DNA of 64,000 nucleotides from CAVVSD01 sp963837655 (GTDB lineage Bacteria > Actinomycetota > Thermoleophilia > Solirubrobacterales > Solirubrobacteraceae), in contig CAWIOK010000002.1 in the NCBI GenBank assembly GCA_963837655.1, positions 434,001-498,000 on the forward strand, given 5' to 3'. Numbering within the stretch: position 1 is the first letter of the stretch; each line of letters begins with the position of its first letter. Below the pieces are notes generated by a model. That model searched no databases. It saw only the letters and a list, made by a program, of their open reading frames with translations, and had not been told where the DNA came from. Shown here piece after piece: positions 52,093-61,643 of the stretch. The translations under genes and the position numbers were made by a program.

Positions 52093-52407
52093 GTGATGTC
52101 CGCGCTGACAGCCGGGCGCATCCGGCACACCGTCGTGTTCGCCCTCACGCACCCCGCAGGCTCCGACGGGGAGACCTCCTTCCTCGAGGCCGCCGGCGCG
52201 CTCAGCGCGATCGCGGGCGTCGAGGACTTCGAGATCCTGCGCGAGGTGTCCCCGAAGAACGACTTCCGCTTCGGCATCTCGATGGAGTTCGCCGATCAGG
52301 CCGCGTACATGGCCTACAACGAGCATCCCGACCACGTCGCGTTCGTCCAGGGCCGCTGGATCCCCGAGGTGACGGACTTCCTCGAAGTCGACTACGCGCG
52401 CCAGTAA
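52093..52407 (+). CDS. Dabb-family stress-responsive protein
   Basis: 104 aa. Dimeric alpha-beta barrel: IRHTVVFALTHPAGSDGETS start, IAGVEDFEILREVSPKNDFR, FGISMEFADQAAYMAYNEHP and HVAFVQGRWIPEVTDFLEVD. The family includes plant stress proteins and olivetolic-acid-cyclase-like enzymes; function here unknown. Start GTG 52093 or ATG 52096. Confidence 0.85.
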   Translation: MMSALTAGRIRHTVVFALTHPAGSDGETSFLEAAGALSAIAGVEDFEILREVSPKNDFRFGISMEFADQAAYMAYNEHPDHVAFVQGRWIPEVTDFLEVDYARQ

Positions 52408-52450
52408 GCGGAAAAATCCGGTCTTTGCGGCAAATGCCACGAGAGGTGGG

Positions 52451-52480
52451 TTGACCGGCTCCGCCCGACGGGCGTACGTT
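52451..52480 (+). promoter_or_regulatory. sigma-70-type promoter for the ltrA-like gene
   Basis: TTGACC (52451-52456) and TACGTT (52475-52480) with an 18-base spacer. Transcription would begin near 52487, leaving a ~170-base leader before the LtrA start. Confidence 0.5.
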
Positions 52481-52486
52481 GGTGGC

Positions 52487-52658
52487 AAGACGCGGTACCG
52501 AGCCGCAGAGAGCGAGGCCAGGGGACGTAAGGCCCGCCGCTGAGAAGCCAGGTCCACGCGAACCGTCCGCGGAGCGCGAAGATCGGTGAACAGCGCCCCA
52601 GAGTGGCTCGGGGCCGCGTCTCACTTGTTCTCCCGGCGAGACGGTCACAATCGCCGGC
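52487..52658 (+). other. long, hairpin-rich 5' leader of the ltrA-like gene
   Basis: Non-coding. Visible helices: GCGG-TACCGAG-CCGC (52495-52509 region), GGCC-AGGGGACGTAA-GGCC, and CGCG-AACCGTC-CGCG. Purine-rich joining segments (AGAGAGCGA, GAGAAGCCAGG) lie between them, as in structured RNA elements. It matches no riboswitch class I can name. The gap from 52408 to 52450 holds nothing else. Confidence 0.35.
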
Positions 52659-53897
52659 ATGAGCCTCGCCGACGTCCGCGCCCACCGCAGGCGCCGCTTC
52701 ACCGGCCGCGACCCCGGCGAGCACCACCGGGCGTCGACACCCCTCGAGCTCCTCTACGACCTGACGATCGTCGTCGCGTTCGGGACGGCGGCGGACGAGT
52801 TCGCGCACTTCGTCTCCGACGGCCACGCGGCCGCGGGCATCGGCGGGTTCGTGCTCGCCGCGTTCGCGGTGAGCTGGGCGTGGGTGAACTACTCGTGGTT
52901 CGCGTCCGCGTACGACACCGACGACTGGGTCTTCCGCCTCGCGACGATGGTGCAGATGGTCGGCGTCGTCGTCCTGTCGCTCGGGCTGGCGCAGATGTTC
53001 GAGTCCCTCGACCACGGCGAGGACCTGGCGATCGGCGTCATGGTCGCCGGCTACGTCGTCATGCGGGTTCCGCTGGGCTTTCTGTGGTGGCAGGTCTCGC
53101 GCCACGACCCCGACCACGCGCCGGCGGCGCGCACCTACATGACGTGGGTCGGCAGCGCGCAGGTCGGCTGGGTGCTCCTGGCCGTCGTCTCGCCCTCGGT
53201 GGTCGTGACGCTGGTGGTCTTCGCCCTCCTGGTCGCGTTCGAGATGGCCGGTCCGTTCGTGGCCGAGCGCAGGTCGCAGACGCCGTGGCACGCCCATCAC
53301 ATCGCCGAGCGCTACGGCCTGCTCGTGATCATCACGCTCGGCGAGGTGATCATCGGGACGGTGGCGTCGATCAACGCCGTCGTGCACGGGGAGGCAGGTT
53401 GGTCCGTCGACGCCGCGCTGCTGGCTCTCGCGGGCGTCGGCCTGACGTTCGGCTCCTGGTGGGCGTACTTCACGGTGCCGTGGGCCGAGCCACTCGTGCG
53501 CCACCGCGAGCGCGCCTTCATCTTCGGCTACGGGCACCTGTTCATCTTCGCCGGGCTCGCCGCCATCGGCGGTGGCCTGCACGTCGCGGCCTACGCGCTG
53601 GAGGGGGAGGCCGAGATCGGGCCGGTCGCCGTCGTGCTCAGCGTCGCGATCCCCTACGCGGTGTTCGGCGTGGCGTACTACATCGTGTACTCGGCGGTCA
53701 TGCGGGCACACGACCCGTTCCACGTCGTGCTCGTCGCGGCGACGACGGCGCTGCTGGTGCTTTCGGTCGTGCTCGCCGCGGCCGGGGTGAGCGTGGCGCT
53801 GTGCCTCGTCGTGCTGGCGCTCGCGCCCGCTGTGACGGTCGTCGGGTACGAGACCCTCGGGCACCGGCACATGGCCGAGGTGGTGGAGCGCCTCTAG
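52659..53897 (+). CDS. low-temperature-requirement protein A (LtrA) family
   Basis: 412-aa polytopic membrane protein with ~11 helices. LtrA hallmarks: HHRASTPLELLYDLTIVVAF, SWAWVNYSWFASAYDTDDW, FVAERRSQTPWHAHHIAERY, GLLVIITLGEVIIGTVASIN and WWAYF. Biochemical role unknown. ATG at 52659, after a ~170-base leader. Its TAG stop shares CTAG with the convergent P-type ATPase gene. Confidence 0.92.
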   Translation: MSLADVRAHRRRRFTGRDPGEHHRASTPLELLYDLTIVVAFGTAADEFAHFVSDGHAAAGIGGFVLAAFAVSWAWVNYSWFASAYDTDDWVFRLATMVQMVGVVVLSLGLAQMFESLDHGEDLAIGVMVAGYVVMRVPLGFLWWQVSRHDPDHAPAARTYMTWVGSAQVGWVLLAVVSPSVVVTLVVFALLVAFEMAGPFVAERRSQTPWHAHHIAERYGLLVIITLGEVIIGTVASINAVVHGEAGWSVDAALLALAGVGLTFGSWWAYFTVPWAEPLVRHRERAFIFGYGHLFIFAGLAAIGGGLHVAAYALEGEAEIGPVAVVLSVAIPYAVFGVAYYIVYSAVMRAHDPFHVVLVAATTALLVLSVVLAAAGVSVALCLVVLALAPAVTVVGYETLGHRHMAEVVERL

Positions 53898-56290
53898 GCG
53901 TCCGCTCGGGCTGCGCGGGCGTCGAGCACCCGCACGGCGCGCAGAGCCACGACCAGCAGCACGATGGTCACCACGGCGCCGATCGCCCACGACGCGACCA
54001 TCGCGCCCGTCGGCGGCGCGAGATCGAAGAAGTCGCGACCGATGGGGATCGCCGCGACGATGACGAAACCCAGGGCCATGAGGGCGCACATCCCCGCCAC
54101 GTACAGCCGCCGCCGGGGCTCGCCCTCCTCGAGCGCGATGACGACCGCCAGCCCGGCGGTCACGACCGTCGCTGCGGTCACCGTCCGCGCCTCCGTCAGC
54201 GACGTGTCGAACGCGTGGCGGGCGACCATGTACGCGGTGAGGATCCCGATGCCCGTCGCCAGGCCGGCCGGGAGCGAGAAGCGAGCGATCGCCTTCAGGA
54301 AGCCCTCGGGCCGCCACGGTCCGGTGGACGGGGCGAGCGCGAGGAAGAACGCGGGGACGCCGATCGTCAGCGACGACGTGAGCGTGAACTGCCGCGGTAG
54401 CAGCGGGAAGACGCCGGTGGTCAGCGCGATCGTGACGAGCAGGAACGCGGTGAACAGCGCCTTGGTGACGAACAGGCGCGCGACGCGCTGGATGTTGCGC
54501 AGGATCTGGCGTCCCTCGCTGACCATCCGCGGGACCTCGCTGAACTCGCCGGAGACGAGGACCAGATCCGCGACCGCCCTCGCCATCTGCGTGCCGCTGC
54601 CCTGGGCGATCGCCAGCCGCGCCTGCTTGAGCGCCGGCACGTCGTTGACGCCGTCGCCGAGCATGCCGACGTACTCGCCCGCGTCCGCGAGCACACGGAC
54701 GACGCGGGCCTTGTCCTCGGGGGAGATGCGCCCGATCGCCGGTGCCGCCCGGACGGCCTCCAGCAGTGCCGGGTCGCCGTCGGGAAGTGCGCCGCCGTCC
54801 AGCGCCGCCGACCGCGCCGGGATGCCGGCGTCGCGGGCGATTGCGCCGACGGTCGCGGGGCTGTCGCCCGACACGACCTTCAGCCCGACCTCCTCCGCCG
54901 CGAAGAACGCGACCGTCTCCGCCGCGTTGGCCCGCAGTCGCTCGGCCAGCACGACGATGCCGAGCGCTCGCAGCGGCTGCGGGAGGGGCGCGTCGGGGGC
55001 CGCCGGCGGCAGCGGCGCGTCGGCCGCGGCGAGCGCCAGGACGCGCCGGCCGCTGGACGCCTCCTGCGTTGCGTGCTCGCGCAGCGTCTCGTCGTCGCCG
55101 TCGCCCAGCAGCGCCTCCGGGGCGCCGAGCACGAGCCGCTCGCCGTCCAGCTCCAGAGCGCTCCAGCGCCGCCGCGACGAGAACGGCACCTGCGCCGTCG
55201 GCTCCCGGACCACGTCCCCGTCGCCGGCCAGATTCGCCTCGTGGACGGCCTCCAACGTCGCGTTGCGCGACGGCGAGCTGGCCGCGAACACCCCGAGCGA
55301 CCGGGCCAGCTCGTCGTGCTCGACGCCGCGTGCGGGCGCGACCTCGACGACGCGCAGGGACGCCTCGGTCAGCGTGCCGGTCTTGTCCGTGCACAGCACC
55401 GAGACCGATGCGAGCGACTCGATGGCGTTGAGCTGCTGCGCGAGCACCCCGCGGCGCGCCATCTTCGCCGACGACACAGCGGCGGTGAGCGACACGAGCA
55501 GGATGAGGCCCTCGGGGACGATGTTGACGATCGCCGCGGTCAGCGTCTCGACCGCCTGCGCCTGGCTGACGTCGCGGATCGCCAGGGAGACCGCGAGCGC
55601 GATGGCGAGCGGCACCATCACCGACACGAGGATGATGAGCAGCCGGTCCATCGCCTTCTCGAGCGGCGAGCGAGGGTGGCGGAACGCCTTCGCGGTCGCC
55701 GCCAGGCGCGCGGCGCGGCTGTCCGCGCCCACCGCCGTCGCCTCGTAGGTCCCGGCGCCCTCCACGGCGAAGGAGCCCGAGAGGATCGGGTCGCCCACGC
55801 CGCGCACCACCGCCTCGGACTCGCCGGTCAGGTTCGACTCGTCCAGGGCCAGGCCGTCGACCTGCACGATCGTGCCGTCCGCGACGATCTGGTCGCCGCT
55901 CTGGGCCCGCACGACGTCGCCGGCGACGACCTCCCCGATCGCGATCTCCCGCCGGCTGCCGTCGCGAATCACGGTGACGGTCGGCGCGACGAGCGCCGCG
56001 AGCTTGTCCAGCGCACGCTTGGCGCGGACCTCCTGGAACGTCCCGATCGCCGTGTTCGCGACGAGGATGCCGAGGAAGAGCGCGTCCTTGGGGTTGCCGA
56101 ACACGATCGTCAGCGCGCCGAAGATCGCGAGGATCGCGTTGAAGACCGTGAACGTGTTCGCGATCAGGATCGAGCGGTACGAGCGGCTGGCCCCTTGCTC
56201 ACGCGGCGCTCCGCGCTCGGCGAGACGTCTCGCGGCCTCCGCCTCGGACAGACCGGTCAGCGTGTCGGCGGCATGGCCGGTCACCGTCAT
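53894..56290 (-). CDS. P-type cation ATPase, CtpE/P2-like
   Basis: 798 aa, length and layout of CtpE-type calcium ATPases. LTGESE actuator motif, NIVPEGLILLVSLTAAV (P2-type metal-site helix with PEGL), DKTGTLTEASLR (D302), and GMLGDGVNDVPALKQARLAI hinge. Ten helices. Probably Ca2+ or Mg2+ transport; inferred. ATG 56290 is preferred over upstream in-frame codons. Convergent with LtrA on CTAG and divergent from the MetE-like gene. Confidence 0.9.
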   Translation of the reverse strand: MTVTGHAADTLTGLSEAEAARRLAERGAPREQGASRSYRSILIANTFTVFNAILAIFGALTIVFGNPKDALFLGILVANTAIGTFQEVRAKRALDKLAALVAPTVTVIRDGSRREIAIGEVVAGDVVRAQSGDQIVADGTIVQVDGLALDESNLTGESEAVVRGVGDPILSGSFAVEGAGTYEATAVGADSRAARLAATAKAFRHPRSPLEKAMDRLLIILVSVMVPLAIALAVSLAIRDVSQAQAVETLTAAIVNIVPEGLILLVSLTAAVSSAKMARRGVLAQQLNAIESLASVSVLCTDKTGTLTEASLRVVEVAPARGVEHDELARSLGVFAASSPSRNATLEAVHEANLAGDGDVVREPTAQVPFSSRRRWSALELDGERLVLGAPEALLGDGDDETLREHATQEASSGRRVLALAAADAPLPPAAPDAPLPQPLRALGIVVLAERLRANAAETVAFFAAEEVGLKVVSGDSPATVGAIARDAGIPARSAALDGGALPDGDPALLEAVRAAPAIGRISPEDKARVVRVLADAGEYVGMLGDGVNDVPALKQARLAIAQGSGTQMARAVADLVLVSGEFSEVPRMVSEGRQILRNIQRVARLFVTKALFTAFLLVTIALTTGVFPLLPRQFTLTSSLTIGVPAFFLALAPSTGPWRPEGFLKAIARFSLPAGLATGIGILTAYMVARHAFDTSLTEARTVTAATVVTAGLAVVIALEEGEPRRRLYVAGMCALMALGFVIVAAIPIGRDFFDLAPPTGAMVASWAIGAVVTIVLLVVALRAVRVLDARAARADA

Positions 56291-56373
56291 CGGGCCATGA
56301 TGACCCATGCAGGGCCAGCCTCCGGTACGTAGCGCCCCACGGGAGCCTGTCTGCACAGCGATACGATCGCGCG

Positions 56374-57528
56374 ATGCACCGGAGCACCACACGGATGCTG
56401 GCGACTCATGTCGGCAGCCTGCCGCGGCCTCGCGACCTGCTCTCCACGCTGTTGGACAAGGAGAACGGCCAGCCGGTGGACGAGGCGACGCTCGACACGC
56501 GCGTCCAGGCGGCGGTGACCGAGATCGTCGGCCGCCAGCGCGACAGCGGCATCGACATCGTCAACGACGGTGAGGTCGGCAAGACGAGCTTCCTCGCGTA
56601 CGTCAACGATCGTCTCGGCGGCTTCGAGCCGATCACCGACAGCGCTCGCAGTCCGTGGGCCGAGTCCCGCGAGGCACGCGACTTCCCCGAGTTCTACGAG
56701 TCCGCGATCAAGAGCGGCGCGGCGTTCGCGACGCACATGCGCGCGACCGGGCCGGTCACCTACACCGGTCAGGACGCCATCGCCGCCGACATCGCCCACC
56801 TGAAGGCGGCGACGGATGGCTCGGGCGCCGAGGAGGTCTTCATGTCGGCGATCTCGCCGACGAACGTCGAGGGCTGGCAGACCAACGAGTTCTACGACAC
56901 GCAGGAGGAGTTCCTCCACGCGATCGGCGAGGCGATGCGCGAGGAGTACCTCGCCATCATCGACGCCGGCCTGCTGCTGCAGATCGACGACCCCGGCCTG
57001 CTCACCCAGTACGCGATGCACGCGGACTGGAGCGTCGAGGACACACGCGCGTGGGCGCGCACGCGCGTGGACGCGCTCAACAACGCGTTGCGCGGGATCC
57101 CGCCCGAGCGGATCCGGTTCCACACGTGCTACTCGATCAACATGGGCCCGCGTGTGCACGACATGGAGCTCCGCGACATCGTCGATCTCGTCCTCGACAT
57201 CGAGGCCGGCGCCTACTCCTTCGAGGCCGCAAACCCCCGCCACGAGCACGAGTGGCGCGTCTGGGAGGACGCGGGCCTGCCCGACGAGAAGATCCTGATC
57301 CCGGGCGTCGTGAGCCACTCGACCGTGCTCGTCGAGCACCCCGACACGGTCGCCGATCGGATCGTGAAGTACGCGAGCGTCGTGGGCCGCGAGCGCGTCA
57401 TCGCCGGAGCGGACTGCGGGTTCGCGTCCTTCGCGATCACCGACGAGCTGGACCGCAGGATCGTATGGGCGAAGCTCGAGGCGCTGGGGGAGGGCGCCCG
57501 CCGCGCGAGCGCCGCGCTCTGGGGGTAG
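56374..57528 (+). CDS. MetE-like (cobalamin-independent methionine synthase C-domain) protein
   Basis: 384 aa, one TIM barrel like the C-terminal half of MetE. Zinc/thiol site ligands H250 and C252 in RFHTCYSINMG, E284 in YSFEAANP, and C348 in AGADCGFAS. N-terminal THVGSLPRPRDLL is typical. Single-domain members include methionine synthases using other methyl donors and epoxyalkane:coenzyme M transferases, so the reaction is a thiol alkylation of uncertain substrates. Confidence 0.88.
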   Translation: MHRSTTRMLATHVGSLPRPRDLLSTLLDKENGQPVDEATLDTRVQAAVTEIVGRQRDSGIDIVNDGEVGKTSFLAYVNDRLGGFEPITDSARSPWAESREARDFPEFYESAIKSGAAFATHMRATGPVTYTGQDAIAADIAHLKAATDGSGAEEVFMSAISPTNVEGWQTNEFYDTQEEFLHAIGEAMREEYLAIIDAGLLLQIDDPGLLTQYAMHADWSVEDTRAWARTRVDALNNALRGIPPERIRFHTCYSINMGPRVHDMELRDIVDLVLDIEAGAYSFEAANPRHEHEWRVWEDAGLPDEKILIPGVVSHSTVLVEHPDTVADRIVKYASVVGRERVIAGADCGFASFAITDELDRRIVWAKLEALGEGARRASAALWG

Positions 57529-57626
57529 CGCGCCGCGGATTTACCCGCGACCTGCCGGGAGACAACCGGTGGGCGGTCCGATGCGTCCTGTCACATCCAC
57601 CGCCCCCCACCTCCAGGAGCGCAGCC

Positions 57627-58193
57627 ATGTCGCAGATCGAGACCGTCCGCAACGGTGTGGACACCGAGCAGCTCTTCGGGACGCTCGACGCCATCAAGGC
57701 ACAGCCGGAGATCGCGAAGTTCCGCTTCCGCGTCGCCAATCGTTGGATCGACGGCGCCCACAACCGCTCGACGATCCAGGGCTTCTACGCCGCCGGCGGC
57801 GAGGACACCTCGCGCGGCGAGGCGTTCGAGGTCGATGCCGGCGAGCCGGCGATCCTGCTGGGCACCGACACCGGTCCGAACCCGGCCGAGCACCTGCTGC
57901 ACGCGCTCGCTGCGTGCCTGACGACGTCGGTCGTCTACATCGCCTCCGCGCGTGGCGTCCAGCTCAGGGAGGTCGAGTCCGAGTTGGAGGGCGAGATGGA
58001 CGTCCAAGGCGCCCTTGGCCTCTCCGACGAGTACCGCAACGGCTTCGAGCGCATCCGCGCGTCGTTCCGCGTCAAGGGTGACGCGCCCGCGGAGAAGCTC
58101 CACGAGGTCGTCCGGCGCGCGCAGCAGCGCTCCGCGGTCTTCGACATGGTCAGCCACGGCGTGCCCGTGGCGGTCGACGTCACCACCGACTGA
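57627..58193 (+). CDS. OsmC/Ohr-family protein
   Basis: 188 aa. OsmC fold: FRFRVANRWIDGAHNRSTIQ, GTDTGPNPAEHLLHALAACL with redox Cys, then YIASARGVQLREVESELEGE and CxxR-like position lost at the second site (VFDMVSHG instead of the usual CP). With only one conserved Cys, peroxidase activity of the Ohr kind is unlikely. ATG 57627 with AGGAG upstream. Confidence 0.87.
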   Translation: MSQIETVRNGVDTEQLFGTLDAIKAQPEIAKFRFRVANRWIDGAHNRSTIQGFYAAGGEDTSRGEAFEVDAGEPAILLGTDTGPNPAEHLLHALAACLTTSVVYIASARGVQLREVESELEGEMDVQGALGLSDEYRNGFERIRASFRVKGDAPAEKLHEVVRRAQQRSAVFDMVSHGVPVAVDVTTD

Positions 58194-58211
58194 CTCACCC
58201 CCCGAGGGCAA

Positions 58212-58234
58212 GGGCCGGGCTCGCCGCCCGGCCC
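58212..58234. terminator. 9-bp GC hairpin between osmC-like and acyl-CoA dehydrogenase genes
   Basis: GGGCCGGGC-TCGCC-GCCCGGCCC, a perfect 9-bp stem with 5-base loop, 18 bases after the OsmC stop. No T tract, so it may act as a weak or factor-assisted terminator or an RNA-stabilising structure rather than a classical terminator. Confidence 0.5.
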
Positions 58235-58261
58235 GAGCGCCCCTGGGCACAAGGAGACACC

Positions 58262-59482
58262 ATGTACGAGCTCACCCCCCGCACCGCGGCGGGCGCCCGC
58301 CTCGTCGCCATGGCCGAGGATCTCGCGGCCGACCTCGCGATCTGCGCGCCGGAGCACGACCGCGATGCCAGCTATCCGGTCGGGAGCATCGAGGCGCTCC
58401 GCGAGCGCGGGTTCTTCACCGCGCCGATTCCGTCCGCACACGGCGGGCTCGGCGTGGAGAGCACCCACGATCTCGTCCTCGCGTCCGGCCGCCTGGCCCG
58501 CGGCGACGCATCCGTCGCGATCGGGATCAACATGCACCTGCTGATCCTGCTGAACGTCGTGCGCCGCTGGCGCATGGCGACCACAGCGGGCGACTCGCGC
58601 AGAGCGGACGCCTTCGCCGCCTCGATGGAGCGGGTGGCTCACGACGGGGTGATCATGGCCTCGGCCGGCTCCGAGCCCGGCCAGGATCTCACCCACCCGT
58701 CGACCACGGCGACGCGCACCGGGTCGGGATGGCGCATCGACGGACACAAGATCTTCTGCACGATGTCACCCGTGGCGACGCTGCTCGTCACCGCCGTGCG
58801 CTTCGACGACGGCAACGGCGACGAGCGCTACGGCTACGCGCAGGTACCCGCCGACGCTGATGGGGTCGTGGTTCATGACGACTGGGACGGACTCGGCATG
58901 CGCGCCTCGGGGAGCCACTCGGTGACCTTCGACGCCGTCGAGGTGCCCGGCGCCGCGCTGCGCGGAGGCTTCCGGGTCGGCGATGCGGTCGCCTACATGG
59001 AGCGCAATCTGCCGGCGGGGCTGTTCCACGCCGCGGCGTCCCTGGGCATCGCCGAGAGCGCGCACGCACTGGCGGTCGAAGGGATCACCCGCCGCTCGAA
59101 CGGCGAGGACGACGGCTGGGCACGCGCCCTGCTCGCCGAGAGCGCCATCGAGCTGTCGGCCTCCCGCGCGACGCTGTCGCGCGCGGCCGAGCTGGTCGAC
59201 GAGCTCGCCGACGAGCACCCCGCGAGCGTCCCGCCCCCCGGCGCGATCATCTCCGTGTTCACCGAGGCGCAGGTCGCGAAGACGTTCGTCAACGGCATCG
59301 CCCAGCGGGTCGTCGATCGCGCGATGACGCTCTCCGGTGGGGCGGGCTATCGCAACAGCCACCCGCTGGCGCGGGCCTACCGCGATGTGCGCGCCGGCGC
59401 GTTCATGCACCCCCTCGGCGCGAACCGCGCCCACGACCTCATCGGCCGCGTCGCGCTCGGCCTCGACCTGGAGCTCAGCTGA
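58262..59482 (+). CDS. acyl-CoA dehydrogenase-fold flavoprotein
   Basis: 406 aa. ACAD three-domain layout: FFTAPIPSAHGGLGV, ARGDASVAIGINMHLL, GHKIFCTMSPVATLLVTAVR, WDGLGMRASGSHSVTFDAVE and SGGAGYRNSHPLARAYRDVR. The usual catalytic Glu region (YEGT) reads AGAFMHPLG instead, so it may be a flavin monooxygenase of the DszC type or a dehydrogenase with a shifted base. ATG 58262 with AAGGAG upstream. MMPL gene follows by 1 base. Confidence 0.87.
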   Translation: MYELTPRTAAGARLVAMAEDLAADLAICAPEHDRDASYPVGSIEALRERGFFTAPIPSAHGGLGVESTHDLVLASGRLARGDASVAIGINMHLLILLNVVRRWRMATTAGDSRRADAFAASMERVAHDGVIMASAGSEPGQDLTHPSTTATRTGSGWRIDGHKIFCTMSPVATLLVTAVRFDDGNGDERYGYAQVPADADGVVVHDDWDGLGMRASGSHSVTFDAVEVPGAALRGGFRVGDAVAYMERNLPAGLFHAAASLGIAESAHALAVEGITRRSNGEDDGWARALLAESAIELSASRATLSRAAELVDELADEHPASVPPPGAIISVFTEAQVAKTFVNGIAQRVVDRAMTLSGGAGYRNSHPLARAYRDVRAGAFMHPLGANRAHDLIGRVALGLDLELS

Positions 59483-59483
59483 C

Positions 59484-61643
59484 ATGACCATCGCACGCAC
59501 CCCCGCCACCAGCGGCGCAGACCCCGCCGCGCAGCGCGGCATGTCCGGCGCCTTCGCCCGGCTCGGAGGATGGACGGCCGACCACCGGCGCGTCGTGTTC
59601 GGCGCCTGGGTGGCACTGGTCCTCGTGCTCGGCGGGCTCGCCCCGTTCGCCGAGGGCGCCCTCTCCGGCGCGGGCTGGGAGGCCTCGAACTCGGAGTCGC
59701 TCCAGGCCCGCGACCGCGTCCAGGCGGCCTTCCCCGGGCGCGGCGGGTACGCGCTGCCCGTCGTCGTCGCATCAGGCAGCGCGACCTACGACACGCCCGC
59801 CGTCGCCGCGACGCTCGCGGCAGTCCGGGCCACCCTGCGGGCTGACCCCGCGATCGCCGGCGTGCTGATGCCGCGGACCGGCCGCAGCGTCTCCCGCGAC
59901 CGGCGGACCGTCATCGTGCTCGGGCTGGCCGGCGCGCCGGCGGACGAGATGGTGCGGGCCGCCGGGCGGCTCAAGAGCCGCCTGTCGGCGCTGTCGCGGC
60001 CAGGGATCACCGTCCGCGCGACCGGTCCGGCGACGATGTGGTCGGACTTCAACGCCACGAACCGGCGCGGGATGTTGAGGGCCGAGATGTTCTCCTGGCC
60101 GCTCACCCTGGGCCTGCTCGTCCTGGCCTTCGGCACGCTCGTCGCGGCCGGCCTGCCCCTGTTGCTCACATTCGCCGGCCTCGCCGGCGCCGGTGGCGGG
60201 CTGTTCCTCCTGGCGCAGGGGACCGAGGTGTCCATCTGGGCCATGAACTTCGCGATGATGTTCGCGATCGGCCTCGGGATCGACTACGCGCTGTTCATCG
60301 TCGTCCGGTTCCGCGCAGCGCTCTCGAGGGGCGCCGATCCGCGCACCGCGACGGCGATCGCGATGGCTTCCGCAGGCAAGGCGGTCTTCGTCAGCGGTCT
60401 GACGGTCGTCGCGGCGCTGTTGGCCGTGACGCTCGTGCCCATCCCGACGTTCCGCTCGGTGCCGCTGGGCATCGTGCTCGCCGTGGTCTTCGTGCTGGCC
60501 GCCTCGCTGACGCTGCTGCCGGCCCTCCTGTCGGCGCTCGGCGGCCGGATCGACGCGGGTCGCGTCGGACGACGCCGCAGCGTGGGGCACGAGAGCGCGC
60601 GGTTCGCCGCCTGGGGAGGGCGACTGCGGCGCCATCCGCTGCCCTACGGGCTCGCGGCCGTGGCGGTGCTGGTGACCCTGGCCGTGCCGGCCCTCGGTCT
60701 GCGGACGGGCATGCCGTCGATCCGGGTCGTCCCCGAGCACGCCGACTCGCGCGCCGGACAGGGCATGCTCGCCCGCGCGTTCGGCGCGGGTGCGGCCGCC
60801 GAGCTGCAGGTGAGCGTCCCGGCAGCCGAGACGGCGCGCGCCCGCGCGTCACTCCTCCGCGACCCAGGGATCGCTGCGGTCCTCGCGCCGGAGCAGGCGC
60901 GCGGCACGACGCTGCTCACCGCGATCCCGCGCGACGCGCCGGCGACGGAGGAGCTCGATCGCACCATCGATCGCGTGCGGGCGGCGCTGCCGCGCGGTGC
61001 GCTCGTCGGCGGGCCCGCCGCGGAGGGCCGCGACCTCGAACGGGCGCTGCTCCGACGCATCGTCCCCGTGTACGGGGCCGTGCTCGGCATCGGGTTCCTG
61101 CTGCTCCTCGTGCTGCTGCGCGCCCCGGTCGCCGCGGCGATCGCGGTGCTGCTCAACCTCCTGTCGACCGCCGCCACGTTCGGCGTCGCCCGGTTGGTCT
61201 TCCAGGACGGGGACCTCGGATCGCTGTTCGGTGGGCAGGGCTTCCTGGACGCGTGGGCGCCGATCTTCTTCTTCGCGCTCGCCTTCGCGCTGGCCATGGA
61301 CTACACGGTGTTCCTGCTGGCAACGGTCAGGGAGAACCTCGAACGCGACGGTGACGCGCGGCAGGCCGTCGTGGATGGGCTGGCCAGGACCGGGCCCGTC
61401 ATCAACGCGGCCGCGGGCGTGATGGTGGTCGTCTTCCTGACATTCGCACTGGCCGGGCCGATCCCGCTGCAGGAGATGGGACTCATCCTGGCGATCGCCG
61501 TGTTCCTCGACGCGACGCTGGTGCGTCTGCTGCTGCAGCCCGTGGCGCTGCTCCTCCTCGGCCCGCGGGCGTGGTGGACGCCCGCTCCGCTCGGCCGCCG
61601 GCCGGTGCCGAGGCCTATCGAGTCGCTGCCGCCAGCCGCGTGA
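59484..61643 (+). CDS. MMPL-family RND transporter
   Basis: 719 aa, 12 helices in two MMPL halves. GLGIDYALFIVVRFRAALSR and AMDYTVFLLATVRENLERDG carry the conserved membrane Asp residues for proton coupling. The periplasmic loops lie at ~60-190 and ~390-520. Exports lipids or metabolites. ATG 59484, 1 base after the acyl-CoA-dehydrogenase-like gene; the two may act on a common lipid. The last 29 bases overlap the convergent regulator. Confidence 0.92.
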   Translation: MTIARTPATSGADPAAQRGMSGAFARLGGWTADHRRVVFGAWVALVLVLGGLAPFAEGALSGAGWEASNSESLQARDRVQAAFPGRGGYALPVVVASGSATYDTPAVAATLAAVRATLRADPAIAGVLMPRTGRSVSRDRRTVIVLGLAGAPADEMVRAAGRLKSRLSALSRPGITVRATGPATMWSDFNATNRRGMLRAEMFSWPLTLGLLVLAFGTLVAAGLPLLLTFAGLAGAGGGLFLLAQGTEVSIWAMNFAMMFAIGLGIDYALFIVVRFRAALSRGADPRTATAIAMASAGKAVFVSGLTVVAALLAVTLVPIPTFRSVPLGIVLAVVFVLAASLTLLPALLSALGGRIDAGRVGRRRSVGHESARFAAWGGRLRRHPLPYGLAAVAVLVTLAVPALGLRTGMPSIRVVPEHADSRAGQGMLARAFGAGAAAELQVSVPAAETARARASLLRDPGIAAVLAPEQARGTTLLTAIPRDAPATEELDRTIDRVRAALPRGALVGGPAAEGRDLERALLRRIVPVYGAVLGIGFLLLLVLLRAPVAAAIAVLLNLLSTAATFGVARLVFQDGDLGSLFGGQGFLDAWAPIFFFALAFALAMDYTVFLLATVRENLERDGDARQAVVDGLARTGPVINAAAGVMVVVFLTFALAGPIPLQEMGLILAIAVFLDATLVRLLLQPVALLLLGPRAWWTPAPLGRRPVPRPIESLPPAA

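Noticed and set aside
52487..52658. Cobalamin or c-di-GMP riboswitch
   Set aside because: Fragments such as GCCAGG and GGGGACG look similar, but the ordered core elements of either class are absent and LtrA is not a known target.
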